The notes under the pieces are model-generated. The model did not search any database and was not told the DNA's origin. It worked only from the letters and a program-made list of their open reading frames with translations. 64,000 nt of DNA from Megalobrama amblycephala (lineage: Eukaryota; Chordata; Actinopteri; Cypriniformes; Xenocyprididae), in the NCBI RefSeq assembly GCF_018812025.1, contig NC_063049.1:34151447-34215446 (forward strand), read 5' to 3'. Within the stretch, counting starts at the first letter, position 1. Each line of letters starts with the position of its first letter. Positions 1-12,340 of this stretch are shown here, one piece after another. The position numbers were made by a program, and so were the translations under genes.

Positions 1-500
1 AGAAGTTTCGTCTGCTCACCAAGGGTGCATTTACCTAATTAAAAATACAGTAAAAACAGTAATATTGTGAAATATTATTACAATTTAAAATGACGGTTTT
101 CTATTTGAAAATTATTTTAAAATGTAATTTATTCTTGTGTTGGCAAAGGTGAAAGCCCAAACTTTTGAACGGTAGTGTAAAATGTTACAAAAGCTTTTTA
201 TTTTAGATAAATGCTGTTCTTTTGAACTTTCTATTCATCAAGGAATCCTGAAAAAAAAAAAAGTACACAACTGATTTCAACATTGATAATAATAACAAAT
301 ATTTCTTGAGGAACTAATCATCACATGAGAATCATTTCTGAAGGATCATGTGACACTGAAGACTGGAGTAATGATGCTGAAAATTCAGCTTTGCCAACAT
401 GAGAATAAATTACTTTGTAAAATATATTCAAATAGAAAACAGTTATTTTAAATTGTAATAATTTTTCACAATATTACTGTTTTGCATTTCCTCGCTTGGG
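1..500. repeat. dispersed repeat pair, inverted arms (ggatcatgtgacactgaagactgg family)
   Basis: Positions 1-170 and 170-500 are arms of one dispersed family read in opposite directions. One arm carries aacagtaatattgtgaaata, the other caatattactgtttt. Near 165-180 stands the end motif aaacttttgaacggtagtgt. The family recurs throughout the window. Positions 501-930 show nothing recognisable. Confidence 0.7.
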
Positions 501-930
501 CTGAAAGCTAAATTGAAACAATTCACTCTCAATCAAACTAATTTTAGTTCACTGTTTCGCATTTGCTTTTTTTGGCCACTATGAGTTGCATTACAAATCT
601 ACTTTAACACAACACTGGGGCCACAGAAAATTAGGACATGATTGCCTTTTTTTAAGCTGTGGACTGATGAGCATATGAAAACCTGACCTGTTGGGAGATG
701 TCGAACATGTGATCTGCTGTTTAAATGTCATTTTTATGCCTTGTTTTAATGTGTTCTTCTAGCCTTTATTTAAGCAGAAACAGTAATGTTAACAGCTCTC
801 AAAATTTGTTTCAGTTGCAATATGATTTTTTTTTTCTTCACAAAATTATGCCTAATATTTGTCTGTATTAAACAGAATGCTGTGAACTTTATCTTTTTGT
901 ACAGTTATGCTCATAAATTGTCATTTACAG

Positions 931-3900
931 GTCCAGGCGAAAAAGCTGCTAGACCTTCAGAGGTCAAAGATGTGACAGAGGACTTGGAGTCTGGGGCTGA
1001 TTTGTTGCAGTCCTCCCCTAGTCGTATGCCTCTTCCCAGAGCAGTGCCCATCAGCACCACTAGCTCTATTATTAAAGGGTGATTTAAGACGTGTAATATC
1101 AAACAATCCCTTTGCATGATGGTTATTTGGCCTGATTATTTATTGCTGTATGTTGTTTTTTCTATTAAAGCTCTCCGATCAAAAAGTCATCTGTTGCTAA
1201 AACACTTCAGTTTGATATTGAGACACCACAGTCAGTCTCAGAGGAGCAGAGTGTAGAACGGCCTGTTAATAACCTGCCCTCAGTACTGCAGCCTCTCGTC
1301 GGTCAGGTGGCTGAAACAGCAGAGGAAAGATACCGCCTCCTAGAGCAGAGAGATAAGATTTTACGGCAAGGTAAAGCCTTGAGTGTCTCTGATACAATAT
1401 TGTACTGAACTTATTACAATATTGTTTGTAATAATATATTATCTTTTATATTGTTTTAGAATATAAATTATAAGATAATAACTGTCTTTTTGTCTCTGAA
1501 GCTCGACCCAAAAGAACAGACCTGGATATGTCTAAAGTGTTTGTGGGAACATGCCCTGATATGTGCCCAGAGAAAGAACGGTATATGAGAGAAACCCGCA
1601 ACCAGCTGAGCATCTTTGAGGTTATTCCAGAAACAGAGAAGGTTTGTGACAGTCCATTCTTGTAGTGATCTGAAATCCACATATTTATTGGAGTTCTTCG
1701 CTAAGGTTCAATATTTTGTAGAACACTATACCTTGCTTTGTTTGCCTTTGCCGCTGGTTACCTTTGAGTTATTTGACTGAATTTGCTTAGGTGGATCATT
1801 TTGCCGCCATCAAAGAATATAGCAGGTCTTCGGCCGATCAGGAAGAACCTCTCCCTCATGAGCTTAGACCACTTCCTGTCCTAAGCATGACTATGGACTA
1901 CTTGGTGACTCAGATTATGGACCACGGGGAGGGCAATTACCGTGATTGGTATGACTTTGTCTGGAACAGAACCAGAGGCATTCGGAAGGTGGGCATAATT
2001 TTGATTGTTTGATTTAATGTCTTATTTCTACTGATTTTTTCTATTTCTACTGATTTTATTTAAAAATAATAAAACTGATTGATTTAAAATATTCATTGTG
2101 TTAATGTGAATATTATGTTGCCATTGTGTGTTTTTAACAACCTTTTTTTGTAATTATTTGTCTGAACCTCTCTTGTAGGACATTACCCAGCAGCATCTAT
2201 GTGATCCAGTAACAGTATCGCTCATTGAGAAATGTACCCGTTTCCACATTCACTGCGCTCATCACCTCTGCCAGGAACCCATGATGTCTTTTGATGCTAA
2301 AATCAACAATGAGAATATGACAAAATGCCTGCAGAGTCTGAAGGAGATGTATCAAGACTTAGCCACCAAGGAGGTGTACTGCCCCAATGAGGCAGAGTTC
2401 CGCCAATACAATGTGTTGCTCAAGCTCAATGATGGAGATATTCTTCGGTAAACCTTGCTTTTTTTTTTTTTCCTTTGCTTTTTTTCTTGCTTTTTTTGTG
2501 GCAGTAACACTAATCAATTTGAATTTGGAATTAGCCGTTCTTAGGCAGTCATCCCTGTAGCTCAAACAGCATGGCGCTAACAATGGCAAGGTCATGGGTT
2601 CAAATTATGAACTGATAAAATGTATACCTTAAAGGATTAGTTCACATCAGAATTCAAATTTCCTGATAATTTACTCACCCCCATGTCATCCAAGATGTTT
2701 GTCTTCCTTTCTTCAGTCAAAAAGAAATTAAGGTTTTGAGGAAAACATTTCTCCATATAGTGGATTTCAGCTGGTACTTATCGTATCTAATGAAAAGAGT
2801 AGCAATCAGCAATTTCTTGCATTGATGGTGTAAATAATACAGATTTATTTGTTGTGTCAATCCAGTGAGGTGCAGCAGTTTCGTAAAGTGGTACGGGAGT
2901 CTCCAGAGGTGGATTTTGCTGTGCAGGCCTTTGCAGCACTCAACAGCAATAACTTTGTCCGGTTCTTTAAACTTGTGAGTGCAGCTTCCTATTTGAGCAG
3001 CTGCATACTTCACAGATACTTCAATCAGGTAAATGCATCTTACCCAGTGGGTAGTTCTGTATTTATGAAGTACTTTGGCATTCATTACACCTTTGAGTAT
3101 CTTAACAATTTTTGTTTGTTTGGTTAGGTGAGAAGTAAGGCACTGAAAATCCTCAATGTGGCCTTCACTGTTGGGTCCCAGAGATCCACCATTTTCCCAG
3201 TTGAGGACTTTGTCAGAATGCTTATGTTCCGCAATGCCACAGAAGCCGCAGACTTTATTCAACAGTATGGCCTTAATATCAATGATGGGTATGTCCTACT
3301 TATTTTGTACTATGTACTATGTAAGATCCTTTCTCAAAGCAATAGTGTCCAATGTTATTTCGGAGATGCAGAATTCTTGAAAATGAATGCCTTATTTTTC
3401 TATCATTTTGTCCAGCATGGTAGAACTTAGTCGGACAGCATATCAGGAGCCTGATTTCTCATTGCCGCAGAGCAAGTCTGTGGCTATTGAGAGGAAGAGA
3501 ACTGTTCTGATTGGAGAGGTGGTGAACGGTGGACCGCTGCCCAACCCGCCCCAGCACAGTCCCGTTTGCAGCTTTGACTCCAACAACAAGTACACTGGAG
3601 ACGGTCTCTCTTCAGAGGCTCCACCAGCTGCCCTGAAAGGTGTGAATGCACTTCATTTCTTAATTCATTAGTGAAAATTAGAATGTGCTTGTACTTACAT
3701 GATATTTTGTTCTTGGCAGCTCATCCACAGAGGCAGGAGTTGAAGTCTGTGGTGGAGCCTGACTCCAGGCCTCAGGTGAAAACAAGGCTTCTGGCTGAAC
3801 CACGGCTGTTCATGGACTTCCCTGGCATGACAGAGCCTGTAAAATCTGATGATGCAGAGGAAACCGGAGAGAAGTCCCAAACAGCAGAACCTTCTCTGCC

Positions 3901-6900
3901 TGTTGTGACACCACTAGTTTACCAACCAATATTAGCCCCACAGCCAGTCCGACCTCCGTCTCCTCCACCCAAACCAAAACCAGCCTACACAGATCAAGTA
4001 AGACACTTTTTAATCTTAACGGCAAAGTGCGGCAGTCCTACATTTTGCTACATACATCAGCTCAATGATGTTCCTATGATCTCTGGCAGGATATCATGTC
4101 AGAAGTGGATGCGGTGCTTAATGAGGTAGTGGAGGCCGAGGTCTCTGATGTAACACGTGCAGCTGCTGAATATGTGTCCGTAGCCCTCAGGTAGGAACTC
4201 TTTCCTTTCTTGACATACAGGTTTAAAATTCTTGAGGGTGAAAATGAAGCAAACTATTTTTCAGCCAGAAGATTTCACTTACATTTAGCCAAAAGCCACT
4301 TTTTTATCACAAAACAAAGCAATTTTTTTAAACATAGTGTTTGTGTCTTAATGTATCTGCTCACACGTGTCCTGCAGTGCAAGTGACAGTGAGCTGGAAA
4401 CGGTTGTGAGTGAAGTCTTACAGCAGCTGCTGAGGGAACTGTCCACATCAGAAATCAGAGCTGAGAAGGAGAGAATTGCAGAAGAGAAACGCAAGAAGGA
4501 AGAAGCCAGGTGTGTGAAAGACCCTGTACATTCATGTTTTAATACAATGCATGTGTTTTTGTGTTTTCGTTTCCAACTCTTCTTTCATTTTTGTTTGATT
4601 TTAGGCAGAAGGAAGCCTTTCTTGAGCAGTTCAGTGGTGAGCTGTGTGCTAAGATCAGTGATGAGGTGCTAAGAGAGAGCATTAGAGCGACTGCTGAGGC
4701 TGAGATAAGGTACGTCATCCTACATAACCATCTCACACAGGTTTTCCTTACTTTGCTATTGCTTCCCTAAGATGAATTGCTTTTTGTATTCTTCATTTGT
4801 CAGTCACTTTGGATGAAAGCATCTGCAAAATTAATAAATGTAAAATGTATATTTTATTATGCTATTAACTGGTGATACGGTTCTTCTCTTCCAGGCTTGC
4901 TTTAGATGAGAAAGCAGCTTGTATTGCTCGCTGCTCTGCGGAGGAATGCGAAAGCATAGTAGAGGAGACCATGGCTGAGGAAGTGGCCGCGATGGCACAA
5001 GAGATCCTGGACTATGAGTTGAGGCGCATACACAAGTTCATCAAGAGGTTTGAGGAGCTAATTATTTCTCTTTATGTGTATAAAGGAGGTCTTGGGAGGT
5101 GTGTATTATCCCAATTCCTTAGAAACCTTTAAAGAACAGATGTGTGCTTTTGTTCTAGGTGGCGTGACGTGGTAGCCGTGCGTCGTCAGCTAAAGAGACA
5201 GATGCGTGGTTTCCCTGCAGCCCCTGGCTGTGTAGATCCACAATTCAAACTGAAAGCCCTTGTCCCCAGTGCTCCTTCCAGCCCCTGTCTGGACCTCCTG
5301 GCTGAGGGAATGGTCAACCTGGGCAACTCTGGGAATATGGCATTTTCCTGCACAAGGTCTGTTATTGGAGATTTCAATTTGGTAATTTTATTGTGCTTGG
5401 CTTTGTTTGTTGTTTTAAATTCATCTTAATGATTGTTCCTGGTTCTGACTTTAATAGATTGCTGAAAATGAGACAAGAAGCAGTTCATCAAATGAAAGTA
5501 TCCTACTACTACAATCTCTTATTGAGGTAAGTACAGTGGGGATACAGTTTGGCATAGATATACAGGATGCAGATCATTTTTATCACTGATTGTCTGTATG
5601 CTTAATTGTCCTTCTTTGGCAGTGAGCATGTATGGATGCCTCTTGACCTCCCCACACTTGTGGCAGAAAGCATCCCTAATGCACCTGACAGAATCTTCTG
5701 GAAAGCCACACTTCTGTTGCCAAATGGCTGCGATAGTGACATAAGCTTTGCCAGCAGGTAAAGAGCGAAATGATAGGAAAATTTCTTAAAACATATGAAA
5801 TTATAACTGATATCTTTCGTTTATGTATGTATATGCAGGATTCTGACAGACTGGCTTGAGGTTAAATTGGGTGGAGGAAATCAATCCGAAGAGAGTGAGA
5901 AAGAACCACAAGGGCAACTGAAAACGTTGTGCATCAGTCACAGCCTGACAAATATTAAGGGACAGACTCATGAAGTTCACATTTCTATAAAGGTGAGCTT
6001 CAGAAAAATTATTTTTTACCATGAAATGAAGATTCTGTTATTATTTACTCAGTGAGGTAATGAGGAGAAAATGGACCACAGGGGAAAAGAGATTAAAAAT
6101 GAATAAAATGGAGTGCTGCAGTGATGACTGGAAGTTAGCATCACCCTGGTTCCCTTGTCAAAAATCAATAGGATATTTTCATTGTCTTTTGGATTATTGC
6201 AGAAAATAAGCTCTGTGACCAACAAAAGTTTATGGATTTTACACATATTGGTCATCAAGATAATCTTCACAAATGAATTTTGAAGCCTAAATGCAAACAA
6301 CCATGGTTGCGTGACTTCAATATCACCATCACTAAGCTTCTGACAACTCTTTTAGTCTTTATTTTAAAAAAAAACTTTCCCTCAAAGTTTGGGTTAGAAT
6401 AGTTTGCAAGACCGTGATTATAAACACAATAAGGCTGTAAAAGCGAACTAGTGAATAGATGAGTTCGGTGTGATGACGTTTAATGTACCTGAATACCCCT
6501 GTAGTCAAAACTAGTCACTTGTTAACAGCTGCTTTTTTTCAAGACAAGTAAAAGCTTTAAAAATTGCAATGGGTATTACTGATGTATTTTATTTCTTACA
6601 ATAAAACATTATTTTGAGTTTGTGTTAACCACAGACCTTATTTCAGGCATTTAACCAAAAACCTACTTTAAAAAAAACCCATTGACTTAAGGACGATGGA
6701 ACTAGAAGGTCTACAAAAATGTAATTCCTCCAACATTCTATGAAGCTCGTTAGAATCGTATCCAGGTATCCAAATGTCTCTGCATTTACAGATGATTAAC
6801 CGCTGTGTCTGTGTGCAGGCATGTCACGGCCCCCTGAGTGCGGATGACCAGTGCTTGCTGGAGGAACAGAAGGATCTCCATGGTACCAACGCACTGCTGA

Positions 6901-7403
6901 TGCTGCTTCCCCCTCTTAACATTTCTGGACAGGGCGAAGAGGATGAGGATGTGACCCTGCTCTCTGCCCTTCTCCAGCTGAGGCAGGTGCAGCAGGCTAG
7001 CTGCTGGCACGCTCCTCTACCACTGGTTGTGGTGGTTACTGGCAACCAAGACAGTGGTACCAGTGATCAGGGTTTGGAAGAAGGCAAGTGTTAAAAGATA
7101 TAGTATAATAGACATGAGTGTTAAAGACTGCAATCTGATTTTTTTTTTTTTGTCTCTCTATTTCGCAGCACTTATGTTGAATATGTTAGTGAAAGATGGT
7201 CTCATCTCTGAATACATCTTCGTCCATATCCCAGCAACTCTCACTGACCTGCAAGGCTCAGAGCAGGTTGGTCTGCAAAAAAAAAAAAAAAAAAAAATTC
7301 TTAATAAATATAGTTAATAAATTATAATCAAACTGGTATCATAAACATCTCACTGAGGTTTTTAAGAGGTTATGTCCAGGTCACATTTCTCCTTGAAATT
7401 GGA

Positions 7404-7444
<41 letters not shown>

Positions 7445-9013
7445 CAGGTGCTGGTCATATAATTAGAATATCGTGAAAAAGTTCATTTTTTTCATTTTTC
7501 ATTTATTTTAAAAAATGAAACTTTCATTTATACTAGATTCCCTACATGTAAAGTAAAACATTTCAAAAGTTTTTATTTTTTTTAATTTGTTGATTAGAGT
7601 GTACAGCTAATGAAAGTCCAAAATCCAGTATCTCAAAATATTAGAACATTTACATTTGAGTTTCATTAAATGACCATCCCTACAGTATAAATTCCGGGTA
7701 TCTCTTGTTCTTTGAAACCACACTAATGGGGAAGACTGCTGACTTGGCAATGGTCCAGGAGACAATCATTGACACCCTCCACAAAGAGAGTAAGTCACAG
7801 AAGGTCATTACTGAATGGGGTGGCTGTTTACAGAGTGATGTATCAAAGCATATTAAATGCAAAGTTGACTGGAAGGAAGAAATTGGGTAGGCAAAGGTGC
7901 ACAAGCAACAGGGATGACCGCAAGCTTGAGAATACTGTCAAGTAAAGCCGATTCAGACACTTGGGAGAGCTCACAATGAGTCAAATGAAGCCGGAGTCAG
8001 CGCATCAAGAGCCACCACACTCAGACATCTTCAGGAAAAGGACTACCAAGCCACTTCTGAAACAGAAACAACATCAGAAGCATCTTACCTGGGCTAAGGA
8101 GAAAAAGAACTGGACAGTGAACAGTGGTCGAAAGTCCTCTTTTCAGATAAAAGTACATTTTGCATTTCATGTTGAAATCATGGTCCCAGAGTCTGAAGGA
8201 AGACTGGAGAGGCACAGAATCCAAGCTGCTTGAAGTCTAGTGGGAAATTTCTGAAGTGAGTAATGATTTGGGGGGCTGTGACATCTGCTGGTGTTGGTCC
8301 ATTGTGTTTTATCAAGTGCAAAGTCAATGCAACCATCTTCCAGGAGATTTTGGAGCACTTTATGCTTCTATCTGCTGACAAGCTATATGGAGATGCTGAT
8401 TTCCTTTTCCAGCAGGACTTTAGCACCTGCCCACAGTGCAAAAACCACTTCCAAGTGGTTTGCTGACCATGATATTACTGTGATTTATTGGCCAGCCAAC
8501 ATGCCTGACCCCTTAATCTATGGGATATTTTCAAGAGAAAGATGAGAAACAGTCGATCCAACAATATATAGATGATCTGAAGGCTCAGTAGTGCCTCAGC
8601 AGTGCCACAGGCTGATCACTTCCATGCCACACTTCACTGATGCTGTAATTTGTGCTAGGAGCAAGTCATTTGCTGTAATATGTGCTGCCGACCAAGTATT
8701 GAGTGTACAAATGAACATACTTTAAAAAACTTGAACTTTTCTGTTTTGAAAATCCATTTTTTGATTGATCTTAGGAAATATTCTAATATTTTGAGATACT
8801 GGATTTTGGACTTTCATGAGCTGTACGCTCTAATCATCAAAATTAAAAAAAAAAAAAAAAAAAAAAACTTTTGAAATGTTTTACTTTACATGTAGGGAAT
8901 CTAGAATATATGAAAGTTTCATTTTTAAAAATAATTTACAATAAAAAAAATGAACTTTTTCACGATATTCTAATTATATGACCAGCACCTGTATGTGTAT
9001 GTATGTATGTATG

Positions 9014-9075
<62 letters not shown>

Positions 9076-12000
9076 TAATTAATTAAATATTATTTTTTGA
9101 GTAAAGAAGATTAAGCCATTTATTAGGATGATTTATATGACATAATATTAATGATGAATCTAGTATTTTATTTACAATATGACTTCATATTGTAGTAATA
9201 TATCTTAAAATCATTAGTATACAGTAGGGCTGCATGATTAATCATATTATAATCATAACAATTTCTATATAATTAAATTAAAAATAATTGTAATGAAATT
9301 GGCCTGGTTATTTGTCCTGAAAACATTTAAGACATTTAACATCTATTATATTGCTTGTAAGAAGCCTCCAATATCCTTCCCTTTTCTCTTAAAAGGATAC
9401 ATTTTCTGCGCAGTGTTTTACTTTCTCTTCTCAATCAGGCAACCAAGCACACGCATTCTCTCTGTGCTGCACAATCATGTATGTTGTAGTTTAGCGATGT
9501 CTATTATGTAATTCTGCTAGAATGAAAGTGACATTCAGCCAGCGTGTATTCCTTTCACGAACTTTAACTAAATATGGATGATGTACTTAGACATTCTCTT
9601 TATAACTGTTCCACTTCAGATGAGTCTCGTTGTGAGGTGGCTTGCCGCCCGCTCTCCCACTGGCCCAGCCCTCTGCTCTCAGACCCTGCTGCAGGTTGTT
9701 GAGTTAGGCCTGTGCCGTGAGTTCCACTCCAGACTACAACGAGACAAGCAGGACAGGAAGCATGCAGGTCTTCCGTCTCAGCATCCGGAGCCTATTGTGG
9801 AACTCTGTAACAGTGTGCTGAGTTTTCTGGCTGGTGTGGTTTCGTCAGAGCACCTGTCCAGTCTCTGCTGGCCACCTCCTGAATTCTCTCTCCCTGAGAA
9901 CAGCGAGCTGATTCCTCATCAGGCCTGGAACTCTCCAGAACACCTGGACTGGCTGAAGAGAACCATCCTCAGTCGGCAACTTCCTGAATGGGATCTGCCT
10001 CCTGTTAATGGTATGGGAGAATACTATGAAAAACGGGAAGCCAGCATGCCAAACTAATTCAAAGTTCAGGATCTAATTTTTTGAATCTTCAAGTTTACTT
10101 AGCCCAAACTGGTAGTGTCACGGTTTGAACAAAAATATTAAGCTACAAAAACTTTTCAGCATTGATAATAACAAGAAATTTTTCATTGTGAGACTGAAGA
10201 CTGGAATAATGGCTGCTGAAAATACAGCTTTGCTATTACAGGAATACATTTTAAAATATATTAAAATAGGTAAAAAAAGTTACTTTAAGTTGTAATATTA
10301 TTTCACAGTTTTACTATTTTGACTTTTTTCTTTTAAAAAGTAAATGCCGCCTTGGTTAGCTTAAGAGCCTTTTTTTTTCAAAAACATTAAAAAAAATCTT
10401 AATTATTCCAAACTTTTGACCAATAGTGTACAGTATGTTGGCAGCAGGCATGCATGGAGTCTATTATATTTTAGTAGAATTTGTGTTTTTGACCCTGAGT
10501 TGTGTAAATAAATGCTATGGATTTTTATGGTGGCATTAAAACAATCTCTACCCTTACTCCTCAGCTTCCTGGCCACATTTGTGTGCCTCTATAATCCAGT
10601 ACGTATCCCAGATCCCCACCTCGCCCTTAAGCCAACCCATTCTAATGTCCCGCCTGGAGAACCTGCTTAGAAGAGTGAACTACCAATATTTTCATGTGAG
10701 CGGTACAGATATGGATGACTACGAGAAGACTGGACCATCCTTTCACGAAATTCCCTGGGACGATATCATATGCCTGTGTGTTGAGCATCGTATGAAGGAC
10801 TGGAGTTTAGAGCCTCTTGTGGCAAAAGGTGGGAATAATAGATTAGTAACTGAATTACAATTATGAACTTCAGGCGTTTTCCATTGTGATTAAAATGTAT
10901 ATTTTAACTGTTCTAATCGCAGATGCACTCACAGATGATGGCGAGATTTTTGTATATTTTAATAAAGACAGCCTGAAGAGTTTCCGGCCCCCTGACAGTT
11001 GGATAGAGGCTGTGAAACAGACTTACCAGGATAAACAGCAGGCCTCAGAAGTGTAACTATCACTCTTTTACATATTTATTATTATTCACAGTATATTCTT
11101 ATATAGTATAACAACCTTACAATAAAAGATTCAAACACAAGTTTAAACATTTTCTTATAGGTCTAAAATCAGGCCCACCACTGCAGCCAGACATTTCCCC
11201 AAGCAGAAGCTGTTTCAGAGTCACATAGACGAATGGCCTTCTGTTCATGATACTGCACAGATTCCCATAGCGCAACGCTTTGAACAGATTCTCTCTTCCA
11301 TACGCAATATGAATGCTGAGGGCCAGAGGTTAGCTTTAACAAATTTTAAATTACAGTTTACTGTTGGCTTTTTTTGCTTGTGCCTGCTGCAGTAACTGTT
11401 CCTTAACATGTTTCTGTAGAATTGGAGAGCAGATACAGCGTCGAACTGAAGCGGATCCTTTGCGCCCTGCGTCTTTTCCTCTTTCCCTGACCTCCGCCGA
11501 CCTTTCAATGCCTCTGTTCATGACCCCCTCCCGAAAGTGTTCTGCTGCTGGCGCTGTCCATATACAGGTAGAGTTATACCAGAGCCTTCGTCACAACTGG
11601 AGTTAATATTTTAAAAAGTTGTGATTTGCTATAATTGCATTGAATCTCTTTTTCTGCTTTTTAAGGAAAAGAAAACCGTTGACCTGGTTGAGAAAATAAA
11701 ATCTCCTAGCAGAATGAACAGACTTTGCTTTGCACCAGACAGCACACAGACTCCCATAATGGAGCGACTTCAACACACTCTCTCAATCGTTCAAGAGATG
11801 AATGCTGAGGGCCAGAGGTTAGGTTTATTATTTTTCCCCCTGCAATAAACTGAATTTTTCACAAAATTTAGAAGATGCCCCTTTTATGCTTTTACGGCAT
11901 TATGGGATTTTGTGACATTTTGTTCTTCTATATCTAGAATTGGAGAGCAGATTCAGCGTCGGATTGAGGCGGATCCTTTGTCCTCTGCCTCTTTTCCTCT

Positions 12001-12340
12001 CTTCCTCCCCTCCACCCTTCTCTCTTCACCTCCTCTAGTCATGCACTCCTCTTGTAAGCACCCTGCTGCTACCATCCACATGCAGGTACAGTATGCTAGT
12101 ATAACTAGTGCCAATATGAAATTAAAAAGTAGCTTTCATTATAATGCATTTGTTTGTTTTTTGAAGGAAGTGGATATGGTTGATTCTGTTGAGAAGACTG
12201 GATCTCCTAGTGGAAAAAGCAGACCTGTATCTTTATTCCAGCGCTTGCAGGACTTGAAAAGAGAGTTGTCAAGTCAGCAAGAGGAGGAACGTGTGTGTGG
12301 CCTCAAGCTGAAGTGTCTTTTAGACATTGTAGAGAACTGA
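931..12340 (+). CDS. mcm3ap: mcm3ap (GANP), germinal-centre-associated nuclear protein, 3' part (27 exons; 5' end outside window)
   Basis: Exons: 931-1078, 1171-1370, 1502-1641, 1791-1988, 2179-2447, 2866-3028, 3128-3288, 3416-3639, 3720-3997, 4090-4190, 4378-4509, 4605-4709, 4895-5047, 5159-5356, 5458-5526, 5623-5757, 5839-5992, 6819-7083, 7169-7266, 9620-10010, 10565-10828, 10923-11052, 11161-11328, 11420-11567, 11666-11817, 11938-12085, 12167-12340. They join to 1587 codons plus stop. The Sac3/GANP domain spans about in-window residues 125-425 ([55 protein letters not shown]). A Pro-rich linker and an acidic helical stretch follow, then the MCM3-binding/acetyltransferase-like C-terminal region, ending LLDIVEN (human LLDMVDI). 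Known role of the family: scaffold of the nuclear TREX-2 mRNA-export complex, and MCM3 binding. The FG-rich N-terminus is not in the window. Oddities: a GC donor at 7084, and an exon-level duplication at the 3' end. Human MCM3AP has 1980 residues. Confidence 0.96.
2629..2775. mobile_element. fragment of the same MITE family as the lss-lmln outer element
   Basis: It begins TTAAAGGATTAGTTCAC, matching the left end of the element at 22630, and continues with similar sequence through catgtcatccaagatgtt. The right end is missing. It lies in an mcm3ap intron, ending about 90 bp before the exon that starts at 2866. Confidence 0.75.
7084..7168 (+). other. mcm3ap: GC-AG intron of mcm3ap
   Basis: The exon 6819-7083 ends GAAG and is followed by gcaagt, not gt. 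The next exon begins at 7169 after a pyrimidine tract and cag. Using the GC donor keeps the frame (88 codons plus one base, completed by CA to Ala) and gives a continuous match to the family. AAG followed by GCAAGT is the usual consensus for the minor GC-AG class. No GT site nearby restores the frame as well. Confidence 0.8.
7407..7444. repeat. (TA)n microsatellite, left flank of Tc1 copy 1
   Basis: Pure TA run in mcm3ap. The transposon starts directly after it at 7445. Confidence 0.95.
7445..8991 (+). mobile_element. Tc1/mariner-type transposon, copy 1 (decayed transposase)
   Basis: The element begins CAGGTGCTGGTCATATAATT and ends with the inverted form, and TA dinucleotides flank both ends (7443-7444 and 8992-8993). 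It is 1547 bp long. Plus-strand frames at 7705-7890, 7961-8233 and 8263-8545 carry transposase pieces, such as [18 protein letters not shown] and the WPANMPDP region. They lie in different frames with stops, so the gene is dead. It sits in the mcm3ap intron between 7266 and 9620, and both flanks are TA-rich microsatellite. Confidence 0.92.
8992..9066. repeat. (GTAT)n-(AT)n microsatellite, right flank of Tc1 copy 1
   Basis: Tetranucleotide GTAT units are followed by a long AT run, directly after the transposon end at 8991. Confidence 0.95.
10098..10435. repeat. dispersed repeat, degraded copy in mcm3ap intron
   Basis: Shares gactgaagactggaataat and the aaatacagctttgc segment with the family seen at the left edge of the window. 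Older and more diverged than the other copies. Confidence 0.6.
11251..12230 (+). repeat. mcm3ap: tandem in-frame duplication of about 0.5 kb inside mcm3ap
   Basis: Exons 11420-11567 and 11938-12085 are both 148 nt. Both encode RIGEQIQRR, then EADPL and ASFPL, and end in a HIQ/HMQ-like motif. The end of exon 11161-11328 (MNAEGQR) recurs at the end of exon 11666-11817, with the same gccagaggtta donor context. The start of exon 11666-11817 matches the start of the last exon 12167 (VEK, then SPS). Offsets between the copies are about 489-518 bp. Exon 11666-11817 therefore looks like the fusion of the start of the last exon with the end of exon 11161-11328. The frame is kept. Confidence 0.85.

Noticed and set aside
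8680..8874. Possible small protein repeated at 13422-13676
   Set aside because: Repeated because both lie in the same transposon family, in its non-coding tail.
11161..11166. Stop codon (TAA) ending mcm3ap at 11053-11055
   Set aside because: It appears only if exon 10923 is read through. A donor after 11052 (gtaact) joins in frame to 11161 and the family match continues.
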